Assembly (NCBI RefSeq): GCF_031020795.1
Contig: NZ_JAVHJP010000006.1
Span: 248,001 to 312,000, forward strand
Length of the DNA stretch: 64,000 nucleotides
Origin: Hydrogenophaga pseudoflava
GTDB lineage: Bacteria; Pseudomonadota; Gammaproteobacteria; Burkholderiales; Burkholderiaceae_C
Direction of reading: 5' to 3'
The position numbers and the translations under genes are program-made. A model generated the notes under the pieces. That model saw only the letters and a program-made list of their open reading frames with translations, did not search any database and had not been told where the DNA came from. This document shows positions 1-9,378 of this stretch, in pieces (position 1 is the stretch's first letter; each line of letters begins with the position of its first letter).

Positions 1-364
1 TAAGCCCCTGAAGCAGGACGCGGACCAGCAGGTAAAAGGCCAAACCTGGAATTGCGATGACTGGAGCCATCACGCCCCCAAGCGACGGCGCCAGTGCCGC
101 ACCGAGCAACAAACGCAGGCCGCCGTATGCAATGGCCAGCAGAACCGCCGCCAGCAGACTGCCCCAGTCGACCCGGCTCTGAGCCATGGAGCGTGGCAGG
201 ATCTTTCGCACCGGACCGACCAGCCAGTGTGTCAGCGCCATGGCAAAGCGGCCAGGCTGCCCCGACATGTTGATGCGAAGGTGGTTCATCCAGGCGCGCA
301 GAAGCGCGGCGCCCACTAGCAGAAAAAACACCGTCTCGAGCAGGAAAAAGAGAGCCGCAGCCAT
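1..364 (-). CDS. YggT family membrane protein (3' end cut by window edge)
   Basis: The reading frame starts with ATG at 364 (minus strand) and runs off the left edge, so only about 121 N-terminal residues are visible. It begins MAAALFFLLETVFFLL, a membrane segment, then RAWMNHLRINMSGQPGRF and later a second hydrophobic stretch (AAVLLAIAYGGLRLLLGAAL). This fits the YggT family of small integral membrane proteins built from two similar halves; their biochemical role is poorly defined. Its ATG shares one base with the rnr stop codon (TGATG), so it is probably translated with rnr. The family call is fairly confident; function is unknown. Confidence 0.75.
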   Translation of the reverse strand, partial: MAAALFFLLETVFFLLVGAALLRAWMNHLRINMSGQPGRFAMALTHWLVGPVRKILPRSMAQSRVDWGSLLAAVLLAIAYGGLRLLLGAALAPSLGGVMAPVIAIPGLAFYLLVRVLLQGL

Positions 365-2631
365 CAGCGACGCCCCTTGCGCGTCTTGCCCGCACCGCCC
401 CGAGCGTTGCCCCTGGCCTCCTTGCGTCCGCCTCCCTTGGCAGACGCGCCCTTGCCAGGCGCCGAGGACGCGCGGGAGGATGCCTTGCCCTGGGCCCGTT
501 CGTCGCGCTCGCGCGGGCGTCTGCCCTGATCCGGCTCACCCCCTCCGCCGGTTTTGTCGCGCATCGCGCGCAGCACCGCGTCGTCGTTACCGGACACAAG
601 CCTGAAGTCGATGCGCCGCCCGTCCAGGTCGACCCGGCTCACCTGAACCTGCACCCGCGACCCTAGGGCGTAGCGAATGCCCGTGCGTTCTCCGCGCAGC
701 TCCTGCCGCGCCTCGTCAAAACGGAAGTACTCGCCACCCAGTTCGGTGATGTGCACCAGGCCTTCCACATACATCGCATCGAGCGTGACAAACAGACCGA
801 AGCTGGTCACCGAGGTCACGACCCCACTGAACTCCTCGCCCAGGTGCTCGCGCATGTATTTGCACTTGAGCCAAGCCTCCACATCGCGACTGGCTTCGTC
901 GGCACGGCGCTCGTTGGCGCTGCAATGCAGGCCGGCCGCCTGCCACGCAAGCAGATCGGCCGAGGGCTTCTTTGCCGTTTCTCCGGCCACGGGCGGACGA
1001 GCCCGGCTGGCCAGTCGCTTGCTCAGCTTGGCGTGCGCCTCCCCAGGTGTCGGCAAGGCCGGCAACTGGTACTTCTGTTTGGTCAGAATGGCCTTGATGA
1101 CCCGATGGACCAGCAGATCCGGGTAACGGCGGATCGGGCTGGTGAAGTGGGTGTAGGCATCAAACGCGAGGCCGAAGTGCCCCTGGTTCATGGGCGTGTA
1201 GATGGCCTGCGACATGGAGCGCAGCAGCATGGTGTGGATCTGCTGGGCCTCGGGCCGGTCCTTGGTCGCCTCGGCAATCTGCTGGAACTCGGACGGATGA
1301 GGGTTGTCGCTGATGGACTGCGGCACCCCCATGGCCTTGAGGTAGTTGCGCAAGGTCTCCTGCTTCTCCGGCGTAGGTCCCTCGTGCACACGGAACAGGC
1401 CGGCATGTTTGCTCTGGCCGATGAAGTCGGCAGAGCACACATTCGCCGCGAGCATGGCCTCTTCGATGAGCCTGTGGGCATCGTTGCGCGTGCGCGGCAC
1501 GATCTTTTCGATACGGCCGGACTCGTCGCACACGATCTGGGTTTCCACCGTTTCAAAATCGACGGCCCCGCGCTTGTTCCGAGCCGCGACCAGCGCACGG
1601 TAGACATCGTGCAGGTTCAGCAGGTGAGGAACCAGCGCCTTCCGGTTCTGCGCCTCGGGGCCCCGCGTGTTCTGCAGAATCGCAGCCACCTCCGTGTAGG
1701 TGAAACGCGCGTGGCTGTGCATCACCGCCGGGTAAAACTGGTAGGCGTGCACTTCTCCCTTGGCATTGACCAGCATGTCGCAGACCATGCACAGGCGATC
1801 CACATCGGGGTTCAGCGAGCACAGCCCGTTGGAGAGCTTTTCCGGCAGCATCGGAATGACCCGCCGAGGGAAATACACGGACGTGGCCCGGTCGTACGCA
1901 TCCACGTCGATCGGCGCACCGGTCTTCACGTAATGGCTGACATCGGCAATGGCCACCAGCAGACGCCAGCCCTTGCCACGCCCCACCCTGGCCGGTTCAC
2001 AGTACACCGCGTCGTCAAAGTCACGCGCATCTTCACCGTCGATGGTCACCAGCGCCACATCGCGCAGATCGACGCGCTGCTTGAGGTCCGAAGGCCTGAC
2101 TTTGTCCGGCAGTGCGCGCGCCTCCGCAAGCGCCGAATCCGAAAACTCGTGGGGCACACCGTACTTGCGCACCGCGATTTCGATCTCCATGCCCGGATCA
2201 TCGATCTCTCCAAGCACCTCCTTGACACGCCCGACGGGCTGTCCGTACAGCGCCGGGGGCTCGGTCAGCTCGACCACCACCACCTGCCCGGTCTTGGCTG
2301 ACCCCGTGGCCCCTTTGGGAATCAGGACATCCTGCCCATAGCGTTTGTCTTCCGGAGCTACGAGCCACACCCCGCTTTCCTGGAGCAGGCGACCGATGAT
2401 GGGCGCGGGAGGGCGCTCGATGATCTCCGTCACCCGCCCTTCGGGTCTGCCTTTGCGATCCAGCCGCACGATACGGGCCTTCACCCGGTCCTTGTGCAGC
2501 ACCGCCCTCATTTCGTTGGAAGGAAGATAGATATCGGGCTGTCCGTCGTCACGGATCACAAAGCCATGTCCGTCGCGATGACCGGAGACGACACCTTCAA
2601 ATTCGGCCAGAAGATTGTTTTTTTCGTTCAA
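364..2631 (-). CDS. rnr: Ribonuclease R (3'-5' exoribonuclease)
   Basis: RNase R degrades structured RNA from the 3' end and acts in mRNA, tRNA and rRNA quality control. Visible in order are cold-shock/OB folds (EFEGVVSGHRDGHGFVIRDD near the start), the RNB catalytic domain with the metal-binding stretch VTIDGEDARDFDDAV, an S1 domain (SGVVTSVTSFGLFVTLD) and a long basic Gly/Arg/Lys tail. The open frame extends to an ATG at 2706, but that lies inside the tRNA-Leu gene on the other strand, so I chose the TTG at 2631 (about 755 aa); no clear ribosome site supports either. The winged-helix domain that usually precedes the OB folds is not visible. The stop overlaps the yggT start by one base. Confidence 0.9.
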   Translation of the reverse strand: MNEKNNLLAEFEGVVSGHRDGHGFVIRDDGQPDIYLPSNEMRAVLHKDRVKARIVRLDRKGRPEGRVTEIIERPPAPIIGRLLQESGVWLVAPEDKRYGQDVLIPKGATGSAKTGQVVVVELTEPPALYGQPVGRVKEVLGEIDDPGMEIEIAVRKYGVPHEFSDSALAEARALPDKVRPSDLKQRVDLRDVALVTIDGEDARDFDDAVYCEPARVGRGKGWRLLVAIADVSHYVKTGAPIDVDAYDRATSVYFPRRVIPMLPEKLSNGLCSLNPDVDRLCMVCDMLVNAKGEVHAYQFYPAVMHSHARFTYTEVAAILQNTRGPEAQNRKALVPHLLNLHDVYRALVAARNKRGAVDFETVETQIVCDESGRIEKIVPRTRNDAHRLIEEAMLAANVCSADFIGQSKHAGLFRVHEGPTPEKQETLRNYLKAMGVPQSISDNPHPSEFQQIAEATKDRPEAQQIHTMLLRSMSQAIYTPMNQGHFGLAFDAYTHFTSPIRRYPDLLVHRVIKAILTKQKYQLPALPTPGEAHAKLSKRLASRARPPVAGETAKKPSADLLAWQAAGLHCSANERRADEASRDVEAWLKCKYMREHLGEEFSGVVTSVTSFGLFVTLDAMYVEGLVHITELGGEYFRFDEARQELRGERTGIRYALGSRVQVQVSRVDLDGRRIDFRLVSGNDDAVLRAMRDKTGGGGEPDQGRRPRERDERAQGKASSRASSAPGKGASAKGGGRKEARGNARGGAGKTRKGRR

Positions 2632-2655
2632 GATTTTGAGGGGAGTTTTTACTGC

Positions 2656-2661
2656 TATACT
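2656..2661 (+). promoter_or_regulatory. -10 element of first tRNA-Leu
   Basis: TATACT preceded by TG one base upstream (TGCTATACT, an extended -10) lies 23 bases before the mature tRNA 5' end. The same nonamer precedes the tRNA-Val gene on the other strand. No good -35 is obvious. Confidence 0.6.
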
Positions 2662-2678
2662 AGCTGTCTTCCTGAGAT

Positions 2679-2763
<85 letters not shown>

Positions 2764-2768
2764 ATCAT

Positions 2769-2810
2769 AAGGGCTTGCAAACACAGAGTTTGCAAGCCCT
2801 TTTCTTTTTT
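2769..2810 (+). terminator. Rho-independent terminator after tRNA-Leu copy 1
   Basis: Perfect inverted repeat AAGGGCTTGCAAAC / GTTTGCAAGCCCTT with a short loop, followed by a T-rich run (TTTTCTTTTTT). It ends the first tRNA unit, so the two tRNA genes are separate transcription units. Confidence 0.9.
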
Positions 2811-2856
2811 TGGTCTGCACCGCAGACAGCCTGCAAGGACACGCCGCACTGCAGGC

Positions 2857-2862
2857 TATAAT
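2857..2862 (+). promoter_or_regulatory. -10 element of second tRNA-Leu
   Basis: A consensus TATAAT lies 22 bases before the second tRNA. The sequence upstream of it differs completely from that of copy 1, so this copy has its own promoter. Confidence 0.65.
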
Positions 2863-2878
2863 GCCAGCTTCCTGAGAT

Positions 2879-2963
<85 letters not shown>

Positions 2964-2968
2964 AACAC

Positions 2969-3010
2969 AAGGGCCTGCAAACGACATGTTTGCAGGCCCT
3001 TTCTGTTTTT
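2969..3010 (+). terminator. Rho-independent terminator after tRNA-Leu copy 2
   Basis: Perfect 14-bp arms AAGGGCCTGCAAAC / GTTTGCAGGCCCTT followed by TCTGTTTTT. It lies just beyond the 3' end of the convergent rimO gene and might also slow transcription from that side, although the T-run favours the plus strand. Confidence 0.88.
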
Positions 3011-3014
3011 CGCA

Positions 3015-4400
3015 TCAGATCGGCCGGGCCACCAGGTCGTGACCGTCTGCCGCGACGACGCGGGCACGCGTGAACTCCCCCACTTTGAGCGTCTTGCTGA
3101 TCTTTTCCGGTGGCAGCAGGCGCACCACCCCATCGATCTCCGGCGCATCCGCGTAACTGCGCCCCACCCCGCCCTTCTTGCCCAGTCCCGGCGCCGAATC
3201 CACCAACACCTGCATCGTCGCGCCAACGCGTGCACCAAGCTTTTCAGCAGATACCCGCTCTGCAACGGCCATGAAACGGGCCTGGCGCTCGGCACGCACC
3301 TCATCCGCCACAGGATCCGCAAGGGCGTTGGCGGCCGCGCCTTCGACAGGGGAATAAGCAAAACAGCCCGCACGATCAATGCGGGCCTCATCCACAAAGT
3401 CCAGCAGATGCTGGAACTCGGCCTCGGTTTCACCCGGGAAACCTGCGATGAAAGTGCTGCGCACCACGATCTCGGGGCAGAGTTCACGCCAACGCGCGAT
3501 GCGCTCCAGGTTCTTCTCGCCGCTGGCCGGCCGTTTCATGCGACGCAACACGTCCGGATGACTGTGCTGCAGCGGCACATCGAGGTAAGGTAACACCAGC
3601 CCCTCGGCCATCAGTGGAATCACATCGTCCACATGCGGATACGGGTACACGTAGTGCAAACGCACCCAGGCGCCGTAGCCTTTTGCCAGCTCGCCCAGCG
3701 TGCGCACCAGATCCAGCATGCGAGTCTTGACCGGCTTGCCGTCCCAGAACCCGGTGCGGTACTGCACGTCCACGCCGTACGCCGAGGTGTCCTGACTGAC
3801 CACCAGCAGCTCTTTCACGCCAGCCTCGAACAGCTTGCGCGCCTCTGTGAGCACATCGCCAACGGGGCGGCTCACCAGATCGCCCCGCATCGACGGGATG
3901 ATGCAGAAGGTGCAGCGGTGGTTGCAGCCCTCGCTGATCTTCAGATACGCGTAGTGCCGCGGAGTGAGCTTGATGCCTTGCGGCGGCACCAGATCAACAA
4001 ACGGATCGTGTGGCTTGGGCAGGTGCCTGTGCACCGCCTCCATCACCTCATGGGTAGCGTGCGGCCCGGTCACCGCCAGCACGCTCGGGTGCATCTGTTG
4101 AACCAGGTTGCCTCCGCCCTCACCCTCCCGCGCACCGAGACAACCGGTGACGATGACCTTGCCGTTTTCGGCCAGGGCTTCACCGATGGTGTCCAGGCTT
4201 TCCCTGACGGCGTCGTCGATGAAGCCACAGGTGTTGACGATGACGATGTCAGCACCAGCAAAGGTCTTGGAGGTCTGGTAACCCTCGGCGCTCAGTTGCG
4301 TGAGGATCAGTTCGGAGTCCGTCAGAGCCTTGGGACAACCCAGACTCACAAACCCGACTTTGGGCGCCGCAGCGACCGGAGAAACAGGGGATTCGCTCAT
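3015..4400 (-). CDS. rimO: Ribosomal protein uS12 methylthiotransferase RimO
   Basis: RimO is a radical-SAM enzyme that adds a methylthio group to the conserved aspartate of ribosomal protein S12. The 461-aa protein has an N-terminal UPF0004 domain ([16 protein letters not shown], with further cysteines in NTCGF and GCLGA that bind the auxiliary cluster), the radical-SAM motif CNHRCTFC at about residues 160-167, and a C-terminal TRAM-type RNA-binding domain. The N-terminal [12 protein letters not shown] signature separates RimO from MiaB. It is followed by phaR upstream with a 31-base gap on the same strand. Confidence 0.96.
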   Translation of the reverse strand: MSESPVSPVAAAPKVGFVSLGCPKALTDSELILTQLSAEGYQTSKTFAGADIVIVNTCGFIDDAVRESLDTIGEALAENGKVIVTGCLGAREGEGGGNLVQQMHPSVLAVTGPHATHEVMEAVHRHLPKPHDPFVDLVPPQGIKLTPRHYAYLKISEGCNHRCTFCIIPSMRGDLVSRPVGDVLTEARKLFEAGVKELLVVSQDTSAYGVDVQYRTGFWDGKPVKTRMLDLVRTLGELAKGYGAWVRLHYVYPYPHVDDVIPLMAEGLVLPYLDVPLQHSHPDVLRRMKRPASGEKNLERIARWRELCPEIVVRSTFIAGFPGETEAEFQHLLDFVDEARIDRAGCFAYSPVEGAAANALADPVADEVRAERQARFMAVAERVSAEKLGARVGATMQVLVDSAPGLGKKGGVGRSYADAPEIDGVVRLLPPEKISKTLKVGEFTRARVVAADGHDLVARPI

Positions 4401-4431
4401 CCCCCGATTGTCTCAGACCGACCCGACAGGG

Positions 4432-4974
4432 TCAGCGTTTGATGCCAAAAGCCGCCAGCATCTGTTCGCTGTTTTTCTGCATCTGCTCCTGCATCTGCGT
4501 GAAGGCACTGCGCGACTGCTCCAGATAGGTGCCCATCATGCCCTGCATCATGGGCGACTGGACATTCATGAACTGCTTCCAGACTTCCGGATTGAGCCCC
4601 TTCGACTGCTCTGCCATCTTGGCCTGCAGGTCCATGAATATCTGCACGTTCTTTTCGAGATAGGACCCCATGAAGTCCTGCATGGCATGCCCGTAGAAGC
4701 GAATGATGTTGGCGAGCACCTGCTCGGTGAAGATGGGCACGCCGGCCGTCTCTTCTTCCAGGATGATCTGCAACAGGATGCTGCGGGTCAGGTCCTCATT
4801 GGTCTTGGCATCTCGCACGACAAAGCGCTCGTTGTCCATGACCAGAGACTTGACTTCCGCAAGCGTGATGTAGGACGACGTGTCGGTGTCGTACAGGCGG
4901 CGGTTGGGGTATTTTTTGATGACCCGCACGGCACCTGGAGAGGAACCATGGGCATCGGCCTTGCTTTTTTGCAC
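4432..4974 (-). CDS. phaR: Polyhydroxyalkanoate synthesis repressor PhaR
   Basis: PhaR binds polyhydroxybutyrate granules and represses phasin and PHB genes. The 180-aa protein carries the N-terminal DNA-binding module VIKKYPNRRLYDTDTSSYIT, then the PHB accumulation regulatory domain and a Gln/Met-rich helical C-terminus. The open frame extends farther upstream, but I chose the GTG at 4974 because GAAGG precedes it by about 8 bases and the sequence beyond enters the terminator and tRNA region. With bdhA at 8605 it points to a PHB-storing organism. Confidence 0.93.
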   Translation of the reverse strand: MQKSKADAHGSSPGAVRVIKKYPNRRLYDTDTSSYITLAEVKSLVMDNERFVVRDAKTNEDLTRSILLQIILEEETAGVPIFTEQVLANIIRFYGHAMQDFMGSYLEKNVQIFMDLQAKMAEQSKGLNPEVWKQFMNVQSPMMQGMMGTYLEQSRSAFTQMQEQMQKNSEQMLAAFGIKR

Positions 4975-5116
4975 TACAGGACCTTCACGTGAAGACGGAG
5001 GGCCTCCGTGCTGGGGAGGCCTGCTGTTGCGCCGGATTCTAGGAAGTCCCCCGTGGGCTGCCAGATGGGTTTTCCCTGTGCGCACCGCAGATGATGCCAC
5101 GCCCACAGGCGGCGCC

Positions 5117-5151
5117 AAAAAGAAAAAGGGCCTGACGAACGTCGGGCCCTT
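5117..5151 (-). terminator. Rho-independent terminator after tRNA-Val
   Basis: On the minus strand, AAGGGCCCGACG / CGTCAGGCCCTT form a hairpin (one unpaired base) followed by TTTCTTTTT, directly downstream of the tRNA-Val gene. Confidence 0.85.
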
Positions 5152-5168
5152 GCGGTTTCGGAAATGTT

Positions 5169-5245
5169 TGGTAGGCGCGATTGGACTCGAACCAACGACC
5201 CCCACCATGTCAAGGTGGTGCTCTAACCAGCTGAGCTACGCGCCT
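5169..5245 (-). tRNA. tRNA-Val (anticodon GAC)
   Basis: A 77-nt tRNA on the minus strand with acceptor AGGCGCG/CGCGCCT, D arm TAGCTCAGCTGGTTAGAGC, anticodon stem CCACC/GGTGG around TTGACAT (anticodon GAC), T-arm GGTTCGAGTCC and encoded CCA. Confidence 0.96.
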
Positions 5246-5266
5246 GCAAACTGTCCGAAGCCTCGC

Positions 5267-5272
5267 AGTATA
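5267..5272 (-). promoter_or_regulatory. -10 element of tRNA-Val
   Basis: Read on the minus strand this is TGCTATACT, an extended -10 identical to that of tRNA-Leu copy 1, 22 bases before the tRNA start. It lies between relA and the tRNA. Confidence 0.6.
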
Positions 5273-5306
5273 GCAGCTAATTCGGCGACATGTCCAAACT
5301 GATTGA

Positions 5307-7589
5307 TCATTTGCGTCTGACCATGCGCACACCGGCCACATCGCCGACCACCGACATGGCCCGGGACACCTGCCTCGCATCACTGACCTCGATGGTGAAG
5401 GTCATCCAGGCAATCCCCCTGACCGACTGCGTCTGAACCCCGATGACGTTCATCTTCTCTCGCGCAAACACGTCGGAGATGTCCCTCAGCAACCCCTGCC
5501 GGTCAACCGCCTCCACAGCCACGTCCACCGGGTACACCGCAGAGGCACCGTCCCGGATACCCGAGACAGCCCCCCCCCACTGGACATCGATCACCCGGTC
5601 GGGACTGGTGCGCTGCAGATGGGCGAAGTCGCTGCAGTCGCTGCGGTGGATGCTCACCCCCTTGCCGCGGGTCACAAATCCCCGGATGTCGTCTGGCGGT
5701 GCGGGTTTGCAGCACTTGGCCAACTGGGTCATCAAGGAGTCGACACCGACCACCAGCACGCCCCCGCTCGAAGCCGAGCGCGCAGGGCGCGGCTTCTTCA
5801 GCCAGGGCGGAACATCCTCCACGACCGGCTGGTCACCCTGCCGCAACAGCACTTCCAGCGTGCGAAGCGACAGTTCGTCCTTCCCGACCTGCTCGAACAG
5901 CTCCTGCGCGGATGGAAGCCCCGCGGAACTGGCCAGTTCCTCAAATTTCAGCGCCGTGCGGCCCTCCCGCTGGAGGAGACGCTCTACCGCTTCACGCCCC
6001 CGTGCGACGGTCTCCTCCATGGCCAGCTGGTTGAACCAGGCTCGCACCTTGCTTTTGGCACGGTGACCGACCAGGTAGCCCAGCTCCGGGTTGAGCCAGT
6101 CGCGCGAAGGCCCCCCCTCCTTGGCCGCGATGATCTCGACCGTCTGCCCGTTCTGCAGCGCCGTGTTCAGCGGGACCATGGCCCCGTCCACACGGGCGCC
6201 CCTGCAACGGTGGCCGAGGTTGGTATGCACCGAATAGGCGAAATCGACCGGCGTGGCGCCTTGCGACAACTCCACAATGGCGGCATCCGGTGTCAGGACA
6301 TAGATGCGATCGTCGAAAAGGCCTTGTGACGCCCCGCTGAGGTCCCGCTCCCAAGCCAGCAGCTGCCGGAGCACCGCGATTTTCGCGTCGTATTCGGAGC
6401 TGGCCGACACCCCCGCATATCCCTTCGTTCCCGCCTCCTTGTAGGCCCAGTGAGCGGCCACCCCGTGTTCGGCGTGGTCGTGCATGGCCCGGGACCGGAT
6501 CTGGATCTCGAACGCCCTGCCCTGCGCGTCACGCACCACCGTGTGCAGCGACTGATAGCCATTTGGCTTGGGTTTGGCGATGTAGTCGTCGAACTCTTCG
6601 GCCACAGGCGTGAACTGTGAGTGCACCAGCGCCAGCACCGCGTAGCAGTCGTCGGTCGAAGGGACCACGACACGCAGCGCCCGGATGTCGAACACCCGGT
6701 CGAAGTCCAGCGACTTGCCACGCATCTTCTTGACGATGCTGTAGATGTGTTTGGGCCGCCCCTGAACGGACGCATGGATGCCATGCCCTTGCAAGTCCTG
6801 CTCGAGCTGCAGCCGCACCTGTTCGATGTGGACCTCGCGCTCCGCCCTCTTTTCATCCAGCAGACGCGCCACTTCCTTGTATGTGTGGGGCTCCAGGAAA
6901 CGGAAGGCCAAGTCTTCCATCTCCCATTTGATCTGCCAGATGCCCAACCGGTTGGCGAGCGGGGCGAACACATGCAGCGATTCGCTGGCCAAGGCGTGAC
7001 CGGGATCGCCCTTGCATCCAGCGAAATAACGCAGCGTCTGCAGACGCGAGGCCAGCCGGAGCATCACCACCCGCAGGTCGCGCGAGAACGCCAGCAGCAT
7101 CTTGCGCACGTTTTCGGTCTGGCTGGCCGCGAGCTCGGACACCGGGGCCTTGCCCGGAGACGCCACAGGCAGCGCTGCCTCCTGCGCAGCGAGGCGCTCC
7201 TCCGTCTTCCGGCTTTGAACCTCGGCGGACTTGATACGGGCCTGCCGCTGAAGCTGCACCAGCTTTGTGGTCTCGAGCGCCAGTGCAGCGAAGTTCTCGC
7301 CGAACGCCTTGGCAATCACCTCCTGCGGCCGGTTGAGGTGCTGGCAGGCGTACACCAGGTACGCTGCGGCCTGCATGGCCTCCGAACCACCAATGTCGCG
7401 CAGCACCGCCGCAACGGCATCTGCGTGCGAGAGGATGTTCTCACCGGTGTCCAGCTGCTCGCTGGACAGCAAAGGCTCCGCAAACGCCCTGGCGCGCGCC
7501 AAAGCCTGGGCCTGCTGCGGCAGGCTGTCCGATGTTGCGGCGACGATGGCCGACGTCGGTGGAGGCGGGACGGAAGTCGAATACTGCAT
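5307..7589 (-). CDS. relA: RelA-type (p)ppGpp synthetase
   Basis: RelA makes (p)ppGpp from ATP and GTP/GDP on stalled ribosomes in the stringent response. The 760-aa protein has a degenerate N-terminal hydrolase-like region: the HDxxED metal motif of SpoT is missing, and residues around LVYACQH take its place. The synthetase domain follows, with GRPKHIYSIVKKM, DIRALRV and EFDDYIAKPKPNGYQSLHT (acidic catalytic residues present), then TGS (VDFAYSVHTNLGHRC), a conserved-cysteine zinc region (AKCCKP) and a C-terminal ACT domain. The layout is RelA-like, so hydrolysis is expected from a separate SpoT. The stop is 61 bases from the tRNA-Val gene. Confidence 0.95.
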   Translation of the reverse strand: MQYSTSVPPPPTSAIVAATSDSLPQQAQALARARAFAEPLLSSEQLDTGENILSHADAVAAVLRDIGGSEAMQAAAYLVYACQHLNRPQEVIAKAFGENFAALALETTKLVQLQRQARIKSAEVQSRKTEERLAAQEAALPVASPGKAPVSELAASQTENVRKMLLAFSRDLRVVMLRLASRLQTLRYFAGCKGDPGHALASESLHVFAPLANRLGIWQIKWEMEDLAFRFLEPHTYKEVARLLDEKRAEREVHIEQVRLQLEQDLQGHGIHASVQGRPKHIYSIVKKMRGKSLDFDRVFDIRALRVVVPSTDDCYAVLALVHSQFTPVAEEFDDYIAKPKPNGYQSLHTVVRDAQGRAFEIQIRSRAMHDHAEHGVAAHWAYKEAGTKGYAGVSASSEYDAKIAVLRQLLAWERDLSGASQGLFDDRIYVLTPDAAIVELSQGATPVDFAYSVHTNLGHRCRGARVDGAMVPLNTALQNGQTVEIIAAKEGGPSRDWLNPELGYLVGHRAKSKVRAWFNQLAMEETVARGREAVERLLQREGRTALKFEELASSAGLPSAQELFEQVGKDELSLRTLEVLLRQGDQPVVEDVPPWLKKPRPARSASSGGVLVVGVDSLMTQLAKCCKPAPPDDIRGFVTRGKGVSIHRSDCSDFAHLQRTSPDRVIDVQWGGAVSGIRDGASAVYPVDVAVEAVDRQGLLRDISDVFAREKMNVIGVQTQSVRGIAWMTFTIEVSDARQVSRAMSVVGDVAGVRMVRRK

Positions 7590-7601
7590 GACAACGTCCG
7601 C

Positions 7602-8537
7602 TCAGGCCTGCCCGAGGAAGTCAGCCACGGCCGACACCTGGTCTGGCGCCACCAGGGTCGGTGCGTGCCCGACGCCTGGAAACTCAATGTACTGGGCCCG
7701 AGGACCTCGTTCGGACATGGCCCTCGCCGTCTCGCGGGTCAGGAGGTCCGAGTCCGCGCCTCGAAGCAACAAGGTGCGGGCCGATATGGCGTCGTACAAC
7801 GCCCACAGGGCGGCCTCACCGTCCGCGACCGCCTGGCGACCCACGGAATCGTCGACGCTGTGTGTCAGTGCTCGAATGGGAACAGCGAGCGCCGGATCGT
7901 AGTGCAGCCACCAGCGCCCATCCCGCTCGCGCAGCATGGGCCGTGACAGCGCCATCCACTGCTCCCGGTCATGAGGACCGAAACCGGCCGAGATGGTCCG
8001 CAGATAGTCCGCGGCCTCCTGCTCACTGGCAAAAGACGGGTTGAGTCCAAGATAAGCGCCGATGCGCCGCAAAGCGTCCCACTGGATCACCGGCCCCACG
8101 TCGTTGAGCACCAGCCTGCGAATGCCGACGGCCGGCTGCGCAGCCAGTGCCATGCCGATCAGGCCACCCATGCTGGTGCCCACCCAATCGATCTGGAGTG
8201 TCGGATCGTTCGACCGCAAGTGCGCAATGAGGGTCCCCACATCCGTCGCGTAGGTTCCGACTTGGTAGGCCATGGGGTCTGCCAGCCAGTCGCTGCATCC
8301 ACGGCCGGCGACGTCCACCGCAATGACACGCGCCTGCGCCGAAAGGGCCGTGGCCAGCACATCAAAGTCACGGCCCTGGCGGGACAGGCCATGCACGCAC
8401 ACCACGACCCGATGGGCATCGGCCCCCGGTTGCGGCAGCCAGTCCCAGTACGCCAGTCTGCGCTGCTGGCCTGTGGTGGCCGCAGCCCCGGAAACGGCGA
8501 TGAAACGCAGCTCAGGCATGGGGCAGGAACTGCTCAT
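7602..8537 (-). CDS. Alpha/beta-fold hydrolase
   Basis: A 311-aa alpha/beta hydrolase with HGLSRQGRDFD for the oxyanion region, the nucleophile elbow GTSMGG, and a C-terminal catalytic histidine in GVGHAPTL. I chose the ATG at 8537 because GGAG sits 9 bases upstream; another ATG lies at 8519. The substrate cannot be read from the sequence. It lies 12 bases from relA on the same strand and diverges from bdhA, so an esterase or depolymerase-type role in PHB turnover is conceivable but only an inference. Confidence 0.85.
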   Translation of the reverse strand: MSSSCPMPELRFIAVSGAAATTGQQRRLAYWDWLPQPGADAHRVVVCVHGLSRQGRDFDVLATALSAQARVIAVDVAGRGCSDWLADPMAYQVGTYATDVGTLIAHLRSNDPTLQIDWVGTSMGGLIGMALAAQPAVGIRRLVLNDVGPVIQWDALRRIGAYLGLNPSFASEQEAADYLRTISAGFGPHDREQWMALSRPMLRERDGRWWLHYDPALAVPIRALTHSVDDSVGRQAVADGEAALWALYDAISARTLLLRGADSDLLTRETARAMSERGPRAQYIEFPGVGHAPTLVAPDQVSAVADFLGQA

Positions 8538-8604
8538 TCCTCGGGACTCCGTGATAATGGTTTGCATGTTGTTCAACCAATCGTAATGGAACTGGAGATC
8601 CCTC

Positions 8605-9375
8605 ATGCTTGCCAACAAAACCGCCCTCGTCACAGGCTCGACCAGCGGCATCGGACTGGGCATTGCCAAGGCGCTTGCGCGCCAAGGCGCGAACATTGTG
8701 CTCAATGGTTTTGGCGACGCAGAAGGCCCTCAGGCAGAAATCGCAGCCCTGGGTGTGCAGGTGGCTTACCACGGCGCCGACATGAGCAAGCCCTCGGACA
8801 TCGAGGACATGATGAAGTTCGCGGCAGACCGTTTTGGCCGTGTCGACATACTGGTGAACAACGCCGGCATCCAGCACGTGGCGCGCGTGGAAGACTTTCC
8901 GGTCGAGCGATGGGACGCGGTGATCGCCATCAACCTCTCAAGCGCCTTCCATGCCACGCGCCTGGCATTGCCCGCCATGCGCGCGGCGAACTGGGGACGC
9001 ATCATCAACGTGGCCTCGGTGCACGGCCTGGTCGCATCGGCGGAAAAGTCGGCCTATGTCGCCGCCAAACATGGCGTGGTGGGTCTGACAAAAGTGACTG
9101 CCCTCGAAAATGCAACCACCGGCGTGACCTGCAATGCGATCTGTCCGGGCTGGGTGCTCACCCCGCTGGTGCAGAAACAGGTGGACGCCAAGGCGGCGGC
9201 CCTGGGCCTGTCGAATGAGGATGCGAAGAAGCAGCTGCTGGGTGAGAAGGAACCCTCGATGCAGTTCACCACGCCGGAGGAGCTGGGGGAACTGGCAGTG
9301 TTCTTCTGCTCACCGGCCGGCGCCAACGTGCGGGGCGTGGCCTGGAACATGGACGGCGGCTGGGTGGCGCAGTGA
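8605..9375 (+). CDS. bdhA: 3-hydroxybutyrate dehydrogenase
   Basis: This short-chain dehydrogenase oxidises D-3-hydroxybutyrate, the PHB breakdown product, to acetoacetate with NAD. The 256-aa protein has the cofactor motif TGSTSGIG near residues 9-16, NNAG, the Ser and YxxxK catalytic residues (NVASVHG and YVAAKHG), and the QFTTPEELG and NMDGGW segments typical of this enzyme. GGAG lies 8 bases before the ATG. It is convergent with the SIMPL gene, with 3 bases between the stops. Confidence 0.92.
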   Translation: MLANKTALVTGSTSGIGLGIAKALARQGANIVLNGFGDAEGPQAEIAALGVQVAYHGADMSKPSDIEDMMKFAADRFGRVDILVNNAGIQHVARVEDFPVERWDAVIAINLSSAFHATRLALPAMRAANWGRIINVASVHGLVASAEKSAYVAAKHGVVGLTKVTALENATTGVTCNAICPGWVLTPLVQKQVDAKAAALGLSNEDAKKQLLGEKEPSMQFTTPEELGELAVFFCSPAGANVRGVAWNMDGGWVAQ

Positions 9376-9378
9376 CGC

